This document shows, in pieces, positions 5,792 to 13,406 of a stretch of 15,440 nucleotides of DNA. Source of the DNA: a bacterium (GTDB taxonomy: Bacteria; Planctomycetota; J058; JAJDCP01); NCBI GenBank assembly GCA_030428695.1, contig JAUIEM010000237.1:1-15440 (forward strand), written 5' to 3'. The stretch's first letter is position 1, and the number at the start of each line of letters is the position of its first letter. The position numbers were made by a program, and so were the translations under genes. The notes under the pieces were generated by a model, which saw only the letters and a program-made list of their open reading frames with translations, was not told where the DNA came from and did no database searches.

Positions 5792-7894
5792 GTGTACTGC
5801 GAGCAATGCGGCGCCGCCCACCGCCTCCGCGCGCGCTTCTGTTCCGCCTGCGGCGGCCGCCTCTCCGAGCCCGCCCCGGTGCTGCCGGTGCTCCTCGTCG
5901 ACGGGCGGGCGCGGCTCGAGCCGGTCCTGCGCCGCAGCGAGGAGCGCGCCCCGCGCAGCGACCCCTTCGCCGGCTTCTCCGGCCGCCTGGTGCGGGGCTA
6001 CCGCTTCGGCGCCCTGCTCGGGGCGGGACCCCTCGGCGCCGTGTTCGAGGCGGTGCAGTGCGGGTTGAGCCGGGCGGTGGAGATCCGCGTGCTGCCGCCG
6101 CTGCTGTCGCGGGACGCGGCCTTGATGGAGGGCTTCCGCAAGGTGATGGAGGGGCTCGCCGCGGTCGACAGCCCCTACATCGTGCCCCAGCTCGACATCT
6201 TCGCGGAGCAGGGCCTGTTCTGCCTGGTCACCGCGGCGAGCGGCAGCAGCCTGAAGGAGCGCCTGCAGCTCGACGGTCCCCTGCCCGAGGCGGACGCCGC
6301 CGACCTCGCCCGGCAGACCGCCCTCGGCCTGTGGCACGCGGCCCAGCGCGGCTTCCTGCACCGCGACATCAAGCCCGCCACCCTGGTCGTCACCCGCGAC
6401 GGCCACCTGCGCATCGCCGACTTCGGCCTCGCCGACCTCGCCGAGGGCTCCGCTGCCCTGCGCGGCACCGGCTCGGTGTTCGGGACGCCGGGCTACATGT
6501 CCCAGGAGCAGTGGGAGGGGCAGGTCGATCAGCGCAGCGACCTGTACTCCCTCGGCTGCACGCTGTACGAGCTGGTGACCGGGGAGGAGCGCTTCAACGC
6601 GCCCCTCGGCATGTCCCTGGTCGCCGGCCTGATCGCGCGGCCCGGTCCGCGGGTGCCCGGCTGCTCCCCGGCGCTGGCGAGGATCATCGGCCGGCTGCTC
6701 GAGGAGGATCCCGCCGCCCGCTTCCCCGACGGCGCCAGCCTCGCCCAGGCCCTCGAGCCCCTCGCGCGGCCCGGGCGCGCCCTCGAGATCACGCCGATGT
6801 CCTTCCTCGAGGCCTCGCCCCCGACGCCCTCCCCCGACGCGCCGCCCCGGCCCCGGGCGTGGACGCCGCCCCCCGAGGACAAGCGCGAGGCCTTCCGCTC
6901 GTGGACGCCGCCGCTGGAGGACGCGCCCGCGCCGGTCCGGAAGAAGGTCACGCAGGAGGATTCCTCGCGGACGAAGTCGCAGCGCGACGCCGAGGAGGAT
7001 CCCCTGCGCACGCAAGCCAAGCTCCCCGCCTTCAGGGAAGATCCCCTGCGCACGCAGGCCAAGCTCCCCGCCTTCAGGGAAGATCCCCTGCGCACCCGGT
7101 CCCGGCTGGACGCCGTCGACGCGACCCCTTGGGAGATGCTGTCCGGCAGCGGCTCATCGTCCTCGGTGGCGGTCGCGCTGCAGATGGTGCACGTGCCCGC
7201 CGGCAACTTCGTGATGGGCTCCGACGTCTTCGAGGGGGGCCGCGACCCGGATGAGAACGCCCACAAGGTCGTGCTGCCCCGCGCGTTCTACATGAAGGCG
7301 ACGCCGGTCACCCAGGGCGAGTACGCGGCGGTGATGGGCTCCAACCCCTCCAGCTTCAAGGGTGTCGGCACACGCGCGCCGGTCGAGGGCGTCAGCTGGT
7401 ACGACGCGGTCCGCTACTGCAACCGCCTGTCCGAGAAGGAAGGCCTGCGGCCGGCCTACTCCATCGACGGCGAGGAGGTCGGCTTCCTCGGCGGCGAGCG
7501 CACCGGCTACCGGCTACCGACCGAGGCGGAGTGGGAGTACGCCTGCCGCGCCGGCACCCTCACCCCGTACTCGACCGGCACCGCGCTGACCGCGCGCCAG
7601 GCGAACTACAACCTGGTCGAGACGACCGAGGTGCGGCTCTACCCTCCCAATCCCTGGGGCCTATACGACATGCACGGCAACGTCTGGGAGTGGTGCTGGG
7701 ACTGGTACGGCGCCTACCCCCGCGGCAGCGTCAAGAACCCGCGCGGGCCGCGCTCCGGCCTGACGCGCGTGCTGCGCGGCGGCGGCTGGGACAGCCAGGC
7801 GCGCGTCTGCCGTTCCGCCGCGCGCAGCCGCTTCAGCCCGTCGATGCGCACCAACGTGATCGGCTTCCGCACCGTGATCTCGGTGCCGGGGTAG
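5792..7894 (+). CDS. zinc-ribbon / Ser-Thr kinase-like / SUMF1 (FGE-sulfatase) fusion, predicted pseudokinase
   Basis: 700 residues from the GTG at 5792, seven bases after GGGAG. Residues 3-20 form a zinc ribbon (YCEQC...FCSAC: Cys3, 6, 17, 20). A kinase fold spans about 67-325, with glycine loop GAGPLGAV (77-84), HRD at 190-192, DFG at 210-212, a degenerate APE (SQE, 237-239) and SDLYSLGC (249-256). The beta3 lysine is Arg99 (VEIRVL), the alphaC glutamate position is Val118, and the HRDxKxxN asparagine is Thr197. Three ATP/Mg-handling residues are thus replaced and phosphotransfer is doubtful. A Pro-rich linker has two WTPP motifs and a 14-residue tandem repeat (about 402-435). The SUMF1 domain (about 463-700) shows VPAGNFVMGS, VTQGEYAAVMG, RLPTEAEWEYACRAG, GNVWEWCWDW and GFR. 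The copper-binding Cys pair of true FGE is absent; only Cys673 is nearby. No membrane segment is seen. Kinase-SUMF1 fusions occur in Planctomycetota and other bacteria with large kinase sets. Confidence 0.93.
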   Translation: MYCEQCGAAHRLRARFCSACGGRLSEPAPVLPVLLVDGRARLEPVLRRSEERAPRSDPFAGFSGRLVRGYRFGALLGAGPLGAVFEAVQCGLSRAVEIRVLPPLLSRDAALMEGFRKVMEGLAAVDSPYIVPQLDIFAEQGLFCLVTAASGSSLKERLQLDGPLPEADAADLARQTALGLWHAAQRGFLHRDIKPATLVVTRDGHLRIADFGLADLAEGSAALRGTGSVFGTPGYMSQEQWEGQVDQRSDLYSLGCTLYELVTGEERFNAPLGMSLVAGLIARPGPRVPGCSPALARIIGRLLEEDPAARFPDGASLAQALEPLARPGRALEITPMSFLEASPPTPSPDAPPRPRAWTPPPEDKREAFRSWTPPLEDAPAPVRKKVTQEDSSRTKSQRDAEEDPLRTQAKLPAFREDPLRTQAKLPAFREDPLRTRSRLDAVDATPWEMLSGSGSSSSVAVALQMVHVPAGNFVMGSDVFEGGRDPDENAHKVVLPRAFYMKATPVTQGEYAAVMGSNPSSFKGVGTRAPVEGVSWYDAVRYCNRLSEKEGLRPAYSIDGEEVGFLGGERTGYRLPTEAEWEYACRAGTLTPYSTGTALTARQANYNLVETTEVRLYPPNPWGLYDMHGNVWEWCWDWYGAYPRGSVKNPRGPRSGLTRVLRGGGWDSQARVCRSAARSRFSPSMRTNVIGFRTVISVPG
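6998..7095 (+). repeat. 42-bp tandem repeat inside the kinase-SUMF1 gene
   Basis: GATCCCCTGCGCAC recurs at 6998, 7040 and 7082, giving two full 42-base units and one partial. The two full units differ only by one silent A/G change. They encode DPLRTQAKLPAFRE-type 14-residue units in the linker between the kinase-like and SUMF1 domains. Near identity at DNA level suggests recent duplication and possible copy-number variation between strains. Confidence 0.9.
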
Positions 7895-7908
7895 GGTCTG
7901 ACCGAAAA

Positions 7909-7943
7909 CCCGATCCCGATCCCGATACCGATCAGATCCCGAT
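7909..7943. repeat. short CCCGAT-type hexamer repeat
   Basis: CCCGAT occurs three times in a row at 7909-7926, followed by ACCGAT, a 5-base CAGAT and another CCCGAT. It starts 15 bases after the kinase-SUMF1 stop codon in a convergent gap. It is probably a slippage microsatellite; no function is seen. Confidence 0.75.
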
Positions 7944-7960
7944 CACGGGCTGCACCGTCG

Positions 7961-8002
7961 GTTCCCTGGGCACGACGGGCGGGGGTAAACCCCGCACCCT
8001 AC
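7961..8002. repeat. partial copy C of the inverted-repeat element, possible bidirectional terminator
   Basis: The block aligns closely with positions of about 13921-13962 in copy B (GTTCCC, then ACGACGGG, then GGGGGT.AACCCC and CCCTAC), but only half of the element is present and no terminal repeats are visible. GCGGGG (7979-7984) and CCCCGC (7990-7995) form a perfect hairpin with a GTAAA loop. It lies between two convergent genes, where a symmetrical hairpin could stop transcription from both sides. Confidence 0.65.
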
Positions 8003-8019
8003 CTCGGATGGGGCGTTCC

Positions 8020-10359
8020 CTACAGCTTCACCCCGCGCAGGCGCAGGCTGTTCCCGACCACCGACAGCGAGCTGAGCGTCATCGCCGCGGCGGCGAGCAT
8101 CGGGTGCAGGAAGCCGAGGGCGGCCGCCGGGATGGCCAGGGCGTTGTAGAGGAAGGCCCAGAACAGGTTGCTCCGTACGGTGCGGAGGATCGCCTCGCTG
8201 AGCCGCAGCGCCCGCACGATCCCCCGCAGGCGCCCCCGGACCAGGGTGATCGCCGCCGCCTGGCAGGCGATCTCGGCGCCGTGGCCGAGGGCGATGCCGA
8301 GGTCGGCCTCGGCGAGGGCGGGGGCGTCGTTGATCCCGTCGCCGATCATCGCGACCTTCTGCCCCTCCGCCTGCCACTCCCGCACGATGCGCGCCTTGTC
8401 CAGCGGGGACAGCCCGCCCCTGCGGTCGTCGATGCCGACGCTGTCCGCGACCGCCTCGACGGTCGCCGGGGCGTCCCCGCTGAGCACGCTGAGCGCGAGG
8501 CCGCGGGCGCGCAGCTCTTCGAGGGCGGGGCGGGCGTCGTCGGCGAGGGGATCGCTGACCGACAGCGCCCCGAGCACGCGGCCGTCCTCCCCGACGTAGA
8601 AGGCGGTGCGCGCGCGCGCCGCTTCCGCTTCCACCCAGCTCTGCAGCTCCTTGTCGATGCGCCAGGGGCCGAGCCAGGCCGCGGTGCCGACGCGCAGCTC
8701 CCTGCCCTCGACCGTCCCCCGCAGGCCGCTGCCCGCCTCGTTCGCGAAGCCCTCGACCGGGCGCGGCCGCAGACCGCGGCCGTCGGCCCAGGTCCGGACC
8801 GCGGAGGCGATCGGATGCTCCGAGCGCGCCTCGAGGTCGAGCGTGCACTGCGCCAGGGCGTCGCTGTCCTCGGTCGCGCAGCGCCAGCCGCTGACCTCGG
8901 GGCGGCCACGGGTCAGGGTGCCGGTCTTGTCGAAGGCCAGGCGGTCGATGCCCGAGACCTGCTCGAGCGCCTCGGCCGAGGTCAGCAGGATCCCCCGCCG
9001 CGCCGCGACCGCCCCGCCGACCATCAGCGCCATCGGCGTCGCCAGGCCGAGGGCGCAGGGGCAGGCGATCACGAGCACCGCGATCGCCGGCTCCCAGGCC
9101 TGCGACCAGCCCGCCCGCCAGGCGTGCAGGCCGAGGGTCAGGAGCGCGATCGCGATCACCGCCGGCACGAACACCGCCGAGACCTTGTCGACGGTGCGCA
9201 TCAGCTCGGTCTTGCCGGCCCGGGCCCGGGCGACCTGGCGCAGGATCCCGGCGAGCACCGTGTCGCCGCCGACCCGGGTCACGCGCAGGGTGAAGCTGCC
9301 CTGCTGGTTGAGGGTGCCCCCGACCACCGGATCGCCGGCCTCCTTCGCGACCGGGTAGGGCTCGCCGCTGAGCAGGGACTCGTCGACGTTCGAGCTGCCC
9401 TCGACCAGCTCCCCGTCGACCGGCACGGTCTCGCCGGGCCGCACCTGCACCCGGTCGCCCCTCTCCAGCAGGTCGACCGGCACCTCCTCGACCGTCCCGT
9501 CCGGCCCCTCGCGATGGGCCTCGCGCACCTGCAGCGCGAGCAGCCCGCGCAGGGCCGAGCCGGCGGAGCTGCGAGCGCGGGCCTCGAGCCAGCGTCCGAC
9601 CAGCACCAGGCTGACGATGCTGGCGGCCGACTCGAAGTAGACCGGCTCCCCGCGGGCCAGGAACACCAGCGACAGGCCGAAGGCGCTCAGGGTGCCGAGG
9701 GAGACCAGCGTGTCCATGTCGGCGCGGGGCAGGCGCGCGACCGCGCCGCGGTGGAAGCCGAAGCCTGCCCCGAGCACGACCAGCGCCCCGAGCAGGGCCT
9801 GGATCGGGCCGCTGAAGGGAACCTCCACGCCCGCCATGCCGAAGCCCATGCTCAGCACCACCACCGGCAGGCTGAGCAGCAGGGCGACGAGCATGCGCTG
9901 CCGGGCCCGCCGGGTCGCCGCCGCGTCGTCGGGCAGGTGGGGGAGCGCGGCGCGCACGCTCGCGCCGTGGCGCCGGGCGAGCTCCCGGACCGCGGCCCGG
10001 TCGAAGACCTTGCCCGCGACCTCGAGCGGATCCTCGCCGCGCACCGATGCGACGCCCGGCAGGGCGCGCAGCTCCGCGCGCAGGCGCTCCCGGGCTGCCT
10101 CTGGACAGGCGACCGCGAGGGCCGGCCCGGGGACGACCGCGAAGCCGAGCTGCTCGATCCGCGCGACGAGCTGCTCGGGCGCCGCGATCACCCCTTCGAC
10201 ACGGGCCCGGCGCAGGGGAAAGTCGACGGCGACCTGCTCGACTCCGGAGACGCCCTCCAGGGCCTGCTCGATCGAGCGCACGCAGCTCGCGCAGCGCATG
10301 CCCTCGATCTCGAGCTCGAGCTGCGGACGCTCGCCCTGCCCGGTCGCCGCGGCGCTCAT
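8020..10359 (-). CDS. copA: Cu(I)-translocating P1B-type ATPase
   Basis: 779 residues. An N-terminal metal-binding HMA domain carries GMRCASC (20-26). A second HMA-like region follows (about 80-135) without a CxxC and is probably degenerate. The ion-path motif CPC is at 433-435, the phosphatase loop SGEP at 331-334, phosphorylation site DKTGT at 477-481, the HP motif (SEHPIA) at 513-518 and GDGINDAP at 673-680. The last helices carry YNALAIP and [12 protein letters not shown], the pattern of Cu(I) exporters. About eight membrane helices are expected. The enzyme pumps cytoplasmic Cu(I) out of the cytoplasm, for detoxification or cuproenzyme loading. Its ATG overlaps the stop of the upstream SGNH gene in ATGA, so it is probably translated from the same message. 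No copper-sensor operator is visible before it. Confidence 0.96.
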   Translation of the reverse strand: MSAAATGQGERPQLELEIEGMRCASCVRSIEQALEGVSGVEQVAVDFPLRRARVEGVIAAPEQLVARIEQLGFAVVPGPALAVACPEAARERLRAELRALPGVASVRGEDPLEVAGKVFDRAAVRELARRHGASVRAALPHLPDDAAATRRARQRMLVALLLSLPVVVLSMGFGMAGVEVPFSGPIQALLGALVVLGAGFGFHRGAVARLPRADMDTLVSLGTLSAFGLSLVFLARGEPVYFESAASIVSLVLVGRWLEARARSSAGSALRGLLALQVREAHREGPDGTVEEVPVDLLERGDRVQVRPGETVPVDGELVEGSSNVDESLLSGEPYPVAKEAGDPVVGGTLNQQGSFTLRVTRVGGDTVLAGILRQVARARAGKTELMRTVDKVSAVFVPAVIAIALLTLGLHAWRAGWSQAWEPAIAVLVIACPCALGLATPMALMVGGAVAARRGILLTSAEALEQVSGIDRLAFDKTGTLTRGRPEVSGWRCATEDSDALAQCTLDLEARSEHPIASAVRTWADGRGLRPRPVEGFANEAGSGLRGTVEGRELRVGTAAWLGPWRIDKELQSWVEAEAARARTAFYVGEDGRVLGALSVSDPLADDARPALEELRARGLALSVLSGDAPATVEAVADSVGIDDRRGGLSPLDKARIVREWQAEGQKVAMIGDGINDAPALAEADLGIALGHGAEIACQAAAITLVRGRLRGIVRALRLSEAILRTVRSNLFWAFLYNALAIPAAALGFLHPMLAAAAMTLSSLSVVGNSLRLRGVKL

Positions 10360-11801
10360 CCGGTTCCCCGGGCGAGGCGCCGCAGGAAGGGCCCGAGCTG
10401 CTCGGCCGTGGCGCGGTTGCCGCGGGCGTTGAAGTGGGTGTCGCGCAGGTGGTAGAGGTGCCGGCTGCCGTCCTCGAGGGGCGGGACCGCACGCAGGGCC
10501 GGCAACAGGTCGAGGAGCGGCACGCCGCGCTCCTCCGCCCAGGCCCCGATCTTCCGCTGCGGGAGGTCGCGCTCGAGCCCGGGGTGGACCTCGAGGATCC
10601 GCTCCCACAGCGCGTCGTCGAGCTGGAACTCGTCGGGGATCAGGACGAATCCGAGAGGCGTGTCGCCAGCGTCCGCGAGAAGATCTTCGAGCACCTCGAA
10701 CAGCTCCGCGTAGCGGTCTTCCGCCGCCGGATCGCAGTTGTCCCGGGCGCGGGTGCGCTCGATGCGGAAGTGCTCCCCGGGGGTGAAGGTCGGCACCTCG
10801 AGCGCGGGGTCGTCGAGGAAGGCGAGCGAAGGCTCCGCGTCCTTCCCGCTCGCCGCCTGGGTGGCGCGCGCGGTGAGGATGCGGCGCGGCACCTGCCAGA
10901 GGAGGATGTTCTCGCGCATGCCGACCGACCGGCGCCAGTCTTCCTCCGGGTAGCCGATCACGTCGTTGCCGGCGAACAGCTGCACGCTGATCGCCGCCGG
11001 CGCGAGGGGCTGCGCGTCGCGCTCGAGCAGGCGCAGATACTCCGCGGGACCGAGCGCCGGCGCGCCGATGTTCGCGACGGTGAAGGTCGAGTCCTCACAC
11101 AGCGTCGTGAAGTGATGCGAGTGGGGCACGATGCCGGTGCTGAAGGAGTCGCCGATGGCCGCGACCAGGGTCTCCCCCGGCGCCGCCTGCGCGAACGGCT
11201 CGTCGAAATGCCCCGCGGCGTTGATCGGGAAGCCGAAGCGCTGCGTGCCCGGGCGCAGCTGGTAGGTCGCGAGCAGGTCCGAGCCGCTCTGGACGAACAG
11301 CGGCGAGGGGCTGACCAGCGCGAAGCAGCGCAGCAGGATCTCGAGGCCCAGGGCGAGGAAGACGACGTTGGCGCACAACACATCGCCGACCTTGCGCAGC
11401 CGCGCCGGGACCTTCGCGCGCACCCAGAACAGCGCGGCGAAGCCGAGCCCCGCCCAGGCCCAGGCGAGGTAGAAGCGGGTCTTGTCGTAGGGCTGCAGGA
11501 AGGCGAGCTGCAGGCCGAGGGCCAGCGCCGCGCAATAGACCGCGAGGCGCAGGCTGCCCTCGGGGGTGCGTCCCTTCTTCCACAGGACGAGCAGCGCGAG
11601 CACGGTCCCGGCGAGCGCGAGCAGCGCGAGCCCGGCCAGGCCGAGGCCGACATCGGTGAAGCCCCCGAAGAAGGCGGCGAGCTCGTCGCGGCGCTTGAGC
11701 GCACGGAAGAAGCCGCGCTGGGCGAAGTTGATCGCGAGGCCGAGCCAGCCGAGCAGGAGGACCCGGCGCAGGTACAGGAAGGTCTTGGATGGCTCGGACA
11801 T
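10356..11801 (-). CDS. membrane-anchored SGNH/GDSL hydrolase-like protein (copy 1, next to copA)
   Basis: 481 residues from the ATG at 11801, with GGAGGAG three bases upstream. Four or five hydrophobic segments occupy about residues 10-160. The rest is an SGNH domain: block I GDSFS (Ser219), block II Asn244 (VANIGAP), block III GND (278-280) and block V DTHFN with Asp454 and His456. The whole catalytic set is present. The HFN context after the DxxH resembles the AlgJ/AlgX O-acetyltransferase group, so an acyl transfer or acyl hydrolysis at the outer face of the membrane is plausible, substrate unknown. The gene is the second of a tandem pair and its TGA overlaps the copA start. A role in copper handling is suggested only by that coupling. 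Confidence 0.85.
   Translation of the reverse strand: MSEPSKTFLYLRRVLLLGWLGLAINFAQRGFFRALKRRDELAAFFGGFTDVGLGLAGLALLALAGTVLALLVLWKKGRTPEGSLRLAVYCAALALGLQLAFLQPYDKTRFYLAWAWAGLGFAALFWVRAKVPARLRKVGDVLCANVVFLALGLEILLRCFALVSPSPLFVQSGSDLLATYQLRPGTQRFGFPINAAGHFDEPFAQAAPGETLVAAIGDSFSTGIVPHSHHFTTLCEDSTFTVANIGAPALGPAEYLRLLERDAQPLAPAAISVQLFAGNDVIGYPEEDWRRSVGMRENILLWQVPRRILTARATQAASGKDAEPSLAFLDDPALEVPTFTPGEHFRIERTRARDNCDPAAEDRYAELFEVLEDLLADAGDTPLGFVLIPDEFQLDDALWERILEVHPGLERDLPQRKIGAWAEERGVPLLDLLPALRAVPPLEDGSRHLYHLRDTHFNARGNRATAEQLGPFLRRLARGTG
10414..10472 (-). repeat. 59-bp block identical in the two SGNH genes, copy 1
   Basis: This stretch is identical base for base to 11937-11995 and encodes the block V region ([12 protein letters not shown]). 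The flanking sequence of the two genes differs at many positions. Confidence 0.85.
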
Positions 11802-11828
11802 CGCTCCTCCGGGCTTCCGCCGGGGCCG

Positions 11829-11870
11829 ATTGTCGTCGCTCGCGGCGGCGATTCCAAGGCTTATTAAGCC
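11829..11870 (-). promoter_or_regulatory. candidate promoter and palindrome before SGNH copy 1
   Basis: On the minus strand TTGGAA (11857-11852) and GACAAT (11834-11829) are separated by exactly 17 bases, each matching 4 of 6 consensus positions. Abutting the -35 is the perfect palindrome GGCTTA-T-TAAGCC (11858-11870), AT-rich within GC-rich sequence and only 8 bases before the end of the upstream gene. GACAATCGG recurs before the paralogous gene at nearly the same distance from its start (24 versus 26 bases). A promoter with an operator is inference. Confidence 0.4.
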
Positions 11871-11878
11871 CGCCTGAT

Positions 11879-13276
11879 TCAGCGACCCCGGGCGACGAGC
11901 CGCCGCAGGAAGGGCCGGAGCTGCGCCGCCGTCGCCCGGTTGCCGCGGGCGTTGAAGTGGGTGTCGCGCAGGTGGTAGAGGTGCCGGCTGCCGTCGTCCA
12001 GGGGCGGCACGGCGCGCAGCCCGGGCAGGAGGTCGAGCAGCGGCAGGCCCCGCTCCTCGGCCCAGACACGGATGCGCTGCTGCGGCAGGTCGCGCACCAG
12101 GCCCTCGCCCCCGACCGCGGCCCACAGGGCGTCATCGACCTGGAGCTCGGCGGGGAGCAGGACGAAGCCCAGGGGCGTGTCGCCGGCGGCGGCGACGATC
12201 GCCTCGAGGGCCTCGAACAGCGCGTCGAAGGGGGCTTCCTCGGGAGAGCACATCCTCCGCACCCGGTTGCGCTCGATGTGGAGGAAGTCGCCCGCGCTGA
12301 AGGTCGGCAGCTCCCGCGAAGGATCCTCGAGCCAGGGGAAGTCGCTCCGCGCGGTGCGGTGCGTCCCTTCCGCCAGCCAGCGGTTGCGCCAGGCCGCGAG
12401 CAGCCGGCGCGGCAGCTGCAGGAGCAGCAGGTTCTGCCGGTCGCCGACGCTGCGCCGCCAGTCCGCGACGGGCAGGCCCTGGATGTCGTTGCCGACGAAC
12501 AGCTGCACGGCGATCGCGTCGGGGGCGCGCGGCAGGGCTTCCTCCTCGACCAGACGCAGATACTCGGCGGGGCCGATCGCCGGAGCGCCGAGGTTCGCGA
12601 CGACGAAGCCGCTGTCCTCGCAGAGCGTGGTGAAGTGGTACGACAGCGGCACCACGCCGGTGCTGAACGAGTCGCCGATGCACGCGACCAGGGTGTCCCC
12701 CGACGCGGCCCGCTCGAGGCGGGTGTCGTGGAAGCCGGAGGCGCCGATGGTCGTGCCGAAGTAGAGGCTGCCCGGCGCGAGCCGGTAGACCGCCAGCCGG
12801 TCGCTGCCCGTGGTCACGAGCAGCGGCGAGAGCGGGAAGAGCACCGCGGCGAGCCGCAGGGCGAGCTCGAGGCCGCAGAGGAAGCCGAGCAGGTTGGTCG
12901 CGACCACGTCCCCGCGCCGGCGCCACCGCTCCGGGCAGCGCCGCCGCAGCCAGACCAGCAGCGCCCCGGCCAGCCCGCCGCCCGCCAGCGCGAGCTCGAA
13001 GCCCGGGGGCGTGAAGGGCTGCAGGAACGCGAGCTGCACGCCCAGGGCGCAGGCCGCGCCGTACAGAAGCGGCCGCAGGACCTCCGGGCGGCGCCCGCTG
13101 CGCCACGCGCAGAGCACCCACAGCGCGGTGCCGGTGAGGGCGAGCACGGCCCCGCTGGCGAGGACGAGCGCCCCGCGACCCGCCGGCAGCGCCGCGTACA
13201 GCCCCCGGCCGGCTCCGTACAGGGCGAGGCCGAGGGCGGCGAGCGTCGCGACGCGGAGGAGCGGCCTGGCGGGCAT
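11879..13276 (-). CDS. membrane-anchored SGNH/GDSL hydrolase-like protein (copy 2, operon leader)
   Basis: 465 residues; close paralogue of the next gene downstream with the same layout. Hydrophobic N-terminal segments lie at about 5-30, 34-58, 66-88, 92-110 and 125-150. The SGNH domain has GDSFS (Ser203), Asn228, GND (262-264) and Asp438/His440 in [12 protein letters not shown]. Shared stretches such as HFTTLCEDS and GPAEYLRL confirm duplication. The ATG at 13276 is chosen because MPARPLLRV aligns with the start of the paralogue. It has no clear ribosome binding site, and a GTG eight codons upstream is an alternative. A 77-base gap separates it from copy 1. Its upstream region is shared with the divergent DUF6941-like gene. 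Confidence 0.85.
   Translation of the reverse strand: MPARPLLRVATLAALGLALYGAGRGLYAALPAGRGALVLASGAVLALTGTALWVLCAWRSGRRPEVLRPLLYGAACALGVQLAFLQPFTPPGFELALAGGGLAGALLVWLRRRCPERWRRRGDVVATNLLGFLCGLELALRLAAVLFPLSPLLVTTGSDRLAVYRLAPGSLYFGTTIGASGFHDTRLERAASGDTLVACIGDSFSTGVVPLSYHFTTLCEDSGFVVANLGAPAIGPAEYLRLVEEEALPRAPDAIAVQLFVGNDIQGLPVADWRRSVGDRQNLLLLQLPRRLLAAWRNRWLAEGTHRTARSDFPWLEDPSRELPTFSAGDFLHIERNRVRRMCSPEEAPFDALFEALEAIVAAAGDTPLGFVLLPAELQVDDALWAAVGGEGLVRDLPQQRIRVWAEERGLPLLDLLPGLRAVPPLDDGSRHLYHLRDTHFNARGNRATAAQLRPFLRRLVARGR
11937..11995 (-). repeat. 59-bp block identical in the two SGNH genes, copy 2
   Basis: Identical to 10414-10472; see the entry for copy 1. Strong protein constraint on block V plus GC-extreme codon use could hold the sequence, or the copies have been homogenised by gene conversion. 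Confidence 0.85.
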
Positions 13277-13302
13277 CGGCGTACCGGGGTGGGGGAGCAC
13301 GC

Positions 13303-13347
13303 CCGATTGTCGCCTCCGCGCCGCCGCATTTCGAGGAAATGCTCGAA
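13303..13347 (-). promoter_or_regulatory. candidate promoter of the SGNH-copA operon overlapping an inverted repeat
   Basis: On the minus strand TCGAAA (13334-13329) and GACAAT (13311-13306) are 17 bases apart, followed by CGG as in the GACAATCGG box before the paralogue. The -35 lies inside a perfect inverted repeat, TTCGAG (13330-13335) and CTCGAA (13342-13347) with a 6-base spacer, the kind of dyad a dimeric repressor would use. The dyad also lies 28 bases upstream of the -10 candidate for the divergent gene, so it could act on both. All of this is pattern-based inference. Confidence 0.4.
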
Positions 13348-13375
13348 GCGGGCGAGGCCGGACGGGGCGAGACGG

Positions 13376-13381
13376 TATACT
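13376..13381 (+). promoter_or_regulatory. possible -10 hexamer for the DUF6941-like gene
   Basis: TATACT, a close match to TATAAT, lies 25 bases before the ATG at 13407 in an otherwise GC-rich divergent region. No -35 resembling TTGACA is found 16-18 bases upstream. Confidence 0.4.
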
Positions 13382-13406
13382 GCGGCGACCCTGCCAAGAG
13401 GACGCC

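Noticed and set aside
7760..7894. C-terminal SUMF1 tail (RVLRGGGWDSQARVCRSAAR...IGFR) resembles the variable region of diversity-generating retroelement targets
   Set aside because: No reverse transcriptase, template repeat or accessory gene is found in the 7.5 kb downstream or elsewhere in the window, and the motif is normal for SUMF1 domains in general.
7740..7894. True formylglycine-generating enzyme activity of the SUMF1 domain
   Set aside because: The copper-binding cysteine pair of FGE is not present (Trp-Asp-Ser follows the GGG, with one Cys at 673), and no sulfatase gene is nearby, so only the family-level call is supported.
7531..10455. Very long plus-strand open frame antisense to copA, and similar long frames opposite the SGNH genes and the kinase
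   Set aside because: These are shadow frames caused by extreme GC content. They have biased, domain-free composition and lie opposite genes with full motif sets.
13330..13347. LexA/SOS box reading of TTCGAG-n6-CTCGAA
   Set aside because: It does not match known LexA box consensus spacing that I can name for this group, and no SOS-type gene is next to it; it is kept only as a generic dyad.
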